From Solwaraspora sp. WMMD1047 (GTDB taxonomy: Bacteria; Actinomycetota; Actinomycetes; Mycobacteriales; Micromonosporaceae): a stretch of 64,000 bases of DNA. Each line of letters opens with the position of its first letter. The first letter of the stretch is position 1. Positions 62,045 to 64,000 of this stretch are shown here, piece by piece. The notes under the pieces were generated by a model, which searched no databases, was not told where the DNA came from, and saw only the letters and a program-made list of their open reading frames with translations. The DNA is taken from assembly GCF_029626155.1 (NCBI RefSeq), contig NZ_JARUBL010000001.1:310001-374000 (forward strand), read 5' to 3'. The position numbers were made by a program, and so were the translations under genes.

Positions 62045-62803
62045 TCAGGACGTAGTACGACCGTCGCGAGGTCCGAAAACGCGCAGGGCGTCGGCATCGG
62101 TGGCGGTGGCCCGCAAGTAGTAGTCGGCCCACCGAGCCGCGTCCGGATAGGTCGAGTTGGCGGCGACCTCGGCGCAGGCGGCGTCTACGTCGTAGACCGT
62201 GCGGCGTAGCTCCACGCCTGGTCCGAGCAGCGCCCAGTGCGCCCCGGAGCGCCCGTACGGCATCCCCACGCTGCCCGGGTTCACGACCAACCGCCCGTGC
62301 GCCAGCCGGACGTACGGCATGTGGGTGTGTCCGCCGACGACGGTGCGGACGCCCTCTTCCGTGCCTTCGAGCACCTCCGCCCACCGGTCCAGCCGCGAGT
62401 CGACGAGGACGACCTCCTCGTCGTCGCGGGGAGTGGCGTGGCAGAACAGCACCGGACCAAGCCCTGCCACAGGCAGCGTGGCCGAGGTGGGCAGGTCGGT
62501 GAGCCGGTCCAGGTGGGTCCGGCCCAGTTGGTCGGCCGCCCACGGCAGGATCGGGTCGGGGATGTCGACCGTCCCGCCCCGCCGGTAGGTCACCATCATC
62601 CGCTCGGCGTTGCCGCGTACCCAGACCGCCCGGTCGCCGATTTCGGTGAGCAGGTCCAGGACCTCGACCGGTTGCGGGCCAGCCGCGATGTCCCCCGTCA
62701 GCACCACCCGGTCGGCGGTGGCAACCTCCGGCTCGGCCAGCACCGCCGCCAGCGCCGGCAGTACGCCGTGAATATCGGACAGGACAGCGACCCGGTTCCG
62801 CAT
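62045..62803 (-). CDS. metallophosphoesterase (calcineurin-like)
   Basis: A 252-residue protein with the metallophosphoesterase motifs in order: LSDIHG (residues 8-13), LTGDI, WVRGNAE, LFCHATPRDD and VGGHTHMP. They bind two metal ions. It resembles YfcE/MJ0936-type phosphodiesterases, whose natural substrate is uncertain. It is transcribed toward the Imm1 gene. Nothing in its surroundings gives a pathway. Confidence 0.88.
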   Translation of the reverse strand: MRNRVAVLSDIHGVLPALAAVLAEPEVATADRVVLTGDIAAGPQPVEVLDLLTEIGDRAVWVRGNAERMMVTYRRGGTVDIPDPILPWAADQLGRTHLDRLTDLPTSATLPVAGLGPVLFCHATPRDDEEVVLVDSRLDRWAEVLEGTEEGVRTVVGGHTHMPYVRLAHGRLVVNPGSVGMPYGRSGAHWALLGPGVELRRTVYDVDAACAEVAANSTYPDAARWADYYLRATATDADALRVFGPRDGRTTS

Positions 62804-62877
62804 CGGCCCACCCTGTCAGCCACCCGAGGCGGCTGTCCCGCCCTTCTGCTTGGGGCAGACCAGAGCCTGGGTCCCTG

Positions 62878-63636
62878 TCACGTCCGGACCGGCAGGTCGT
62901 CGTAGACGAACAGGGATCGGCGAGCATCCGCCACCGTACGCAGCGCCTCCAATGACCGGCCTGAACCGTCCCGGGTGATTCGCCAGACCTCCAGGACCGG
63001 CGCCGCATCTCCGAGCCGCATCCGCTGCTGCTCTTCTCTGGTGGGCAGTCTCGCGGAAAGTGACTCGGTGAAGGTCGCTGGGACGAGCCCGGCGGACAGC
63101 ATCGCCGCGTAGACCCCACCGACCACCTTCCCCGGTTCTGCCAGCGGCGTGCCCTCCACGAGCTCGGCGGGCAACCACGAGTCCTGGAGTTGGGCGACAT
63201 CGTCGCCCGCCCACATCTCGCGAGCCCGGTGCACCAGTTCGGCCCCTTCGGGAACATCGAGCTGAGCGGCAAGCGAGGCGTCTGCGGTCGCCCGGTTCAC
63301 CCCGACAACCTCGGCCCGGCCCGGCACACCCTGCTGCGCGCAGGCCGTCTCCCACGGCCCCAGGTGGTTGTCTGACCGGCTCCCATCCGTGACGTCGGCG
63401 TACCTGGTCACTGACAGGCGTACCGGCGGCTCGGCCACCACGGTGCCCTGGCTCGTCGCCGAGACAAGCAGACCACCTGCCTTGAGCACAGCCAAGGCGC
63501 GACGGACCGTCTCCCGCGCGACGCCGTACTGCTCGGCCAACTCGTGCTCCGTCGGGATACGCGATCCCGGCTGGAAATCCCCCCGCTCGATGGCCGCCCG
63601 GAGCATCTCCGCGATCGCGCGGTATCCCGTTGCCAC
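62878..63636 (-). CDS. GntR/HutC family transcriptional regulator (second copy in region)
   Basis: About 252 residues: winged helix (RIPTEHELAEQYGVARETVRRALAVLKAGG) and UTRA-type effector domain (ELVHRAREMWAGDDVAQLQDSWLP...PVLEVWRITRDGSGRSLEAL). GTG 63636 is preceded by GGGGAGG at a good distance; the longer frame to 63738 runs through operator-like sequence. Like the first GntR here it is divergent from a small Cys-containing gene, and palindromes lie between them. Confidence 0.87.
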   Translation of the reverse strand: MATGYRAIAEMLRAAIERGDFQPGSRIPTEHELAEQYGVARETVRRALAVLKAGGLLVSATSQGTVVAEPPVRLSVTRYADVTDGSRSDNHLGPWETACAQQGVPGRAEVVGVNRATADASLAAQLDVPEGAELVHRAREMWAGDDVAQLQDSWLPAELVEGTPLAEPGKVVGGVYAAMLSAGLVPATFTESLSARLPTREEQQRMRLGDAAPVLEVWRITRDGSGRSLEALRTVADARRSLFVYDDLPVRT

Positions 63637-63670
63637 CTTCGGTCCTCCCCTGTCACATCTCTGCCAAGTA

Positions 63671-63680
63671 TGCGTACGCA
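63671..63680. promoter_or_regulatory. palindrome, possible GntR half of operator pair
   Basis: TGCGTACGCA, a perfect 10-bp palindrome 35 bp upstream of the second GntR start. The GT..AC core is typical of GntR operators. Confidence 0.5.
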
Positions 63681-63724
63681 GACCCTTGACTATCCACCCC
63701 GGCTCAACGGAAACTCGAATCAGG

Positions 63725-63740
63725 GTTTGCATATGCAAAC
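63725..63740. promoter_or_regulatory. 16-bp perfect palindrome, probable GntR operator
   Basis: GTTTGCAT-ATGCAAAC, a perfect 16-bp palindrome about 90 bp upstream of the second GntR gene, in the divergent region before the small gene at 63901. Confidence 0.6.
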
Positions 63741-63789
63741 TCCGCCAGGGTAAGTGGTCGGCCGGTGTTACGTGGCGTCAGCCGGAAGG

Positions 63790-64000
63790 CATCCGTCGTA
63801 CACATGTGCTATCCACAGGCTGTGGGTGACGGAAACGGGAGGTGCTTAGTCCCATGGCTGGATCCTGGTGACGCGCTGGCTCGGGAGGAAGGCATCAGTA
63901 ATGTCCGTACCCCAGATACCGAGACCGCTGATCATGCCGGAAGGCGACCCGTGTCCGAACTGCACCGGCAAGCTGCTGGTCGTAGACGTCGACGGCTCAC
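63790..64000 (+). repeat. second copy of the leader-plus-gene duplication (runs off the window)
   Basis: Begins with the 34-bp block identical to 61044-61077, then about 75 bp of diverged leader, the ribosome-binding region and the start of a small gene. Its far end is beyond the window. Confidence 0.85.
63901..64000 (+). CDS. small protein with CPNC motif, partial (paralogue of the gene at 61146)
   Basis: ATG 63901, 10 nt after GGAGGAA, opens a frame that runs off the window after 33 codons. It begins MSVPQIPRPLIMPEGDPCPNC and continues LLVVDVDGS, matching the repaired frame of the copy at 61146 and showing that copy 1 carries an extra base. The CPNC pair near the N-terminus suggests a zinc ribbon. 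Divergent from the second GntR gene. Confidence 0.65.
   Translation, partial: MSVPQIPRPLIMPEGDPCPNCTGKLLVVDVDGS

Noticed and set aside
59549-64000. Integrative conjugative element
   Set aside because: GntR regulators and tiny genes are reminiscent of such elements, but no integrase, excisionase, replication or transfer gene and no tRNA attachment site was seen in the window.

Overview
The window is high-GC DNA (about 70% by eye), densely packed, with many GTG and TTG starts and many 1-4 bp stop/start overlaps. The gene content points to an aerobic, menaquinone-using filamentous actinomycete: a futalosine-pathway mqnC, a complete 14-gene complex I operon, ECF sigma/anti-sigma pairs, Tat-exported PhoX, LPxTG surface proteins, and secreted chitinase and cellulose-binding proteins. 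The style fits Micromonosporaceae, but that family placement is inference.

Layout. 1-2650: end of a toxin-antitoxin pair (VapC-type PIN toxin), an F420/deazaflavin-type oxidoreductase, and a YCII/DGPF protein with its ECF42-type sigma factor. 2711-9449: a secreted two-domain esterase, a drug-type ABC exporter with a divergent TetR regulator and paired operators, and a secreted beta-helix/CBM2 protein. 9641-11067: a P450 overlapping its 3Fe-4S ferredoxin. 11236-35613: a respiratory supercluster with mqnC, two LPxTG proteins, menG, a geranylgeranyl-reductase-family flavoprotein, nuoA-N and a polyprenyl diphosphate synthase. These genes make menaquinone and the enzyme that reduces it. A near-consensus Rex (NADH-sensing) operator precedes the reductase gene just upstream of nuoA.

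35753-45691: an MFS exporter divergent from an IclR regulator, PhoX divergent from an ECF sigma/anti-sigma pair, RarD, a small holin-like membrane protein, a DUF234 ATPase behind an AT-rich palindrome, and lspA. 45855-51143: an ArsR/SRPBCC pair, an overlapping group made of an orphan amino-acid-binding lipoprotein, a polytopic membrane protein and a secreted protein, and a GH19 chitinase. 51208-59411: a single-direction operon (TetR, TIGR03084-type protein, AtuA-like protein, carboxyltransferase, biotin carboxylase/carrier, acyl-CoA dehydrogenase) that looks like a catabolic acyl-CoA carboxylase pathway of the acyclic terpene or leucine type.

59549-64000 is an accessory tail. It has two GntR/UTRA regulators, each beside palindromes, very small divergent genes, two copies of a leader plus Cys-rich small gene (the first frameshifted, the second cut by the window edge), an Imm1-type immunity protein without a visible toxin, and a metallophosphoesterase. 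No tRNA, rRNA, CRISPR array, transposase or phage module was recognised.
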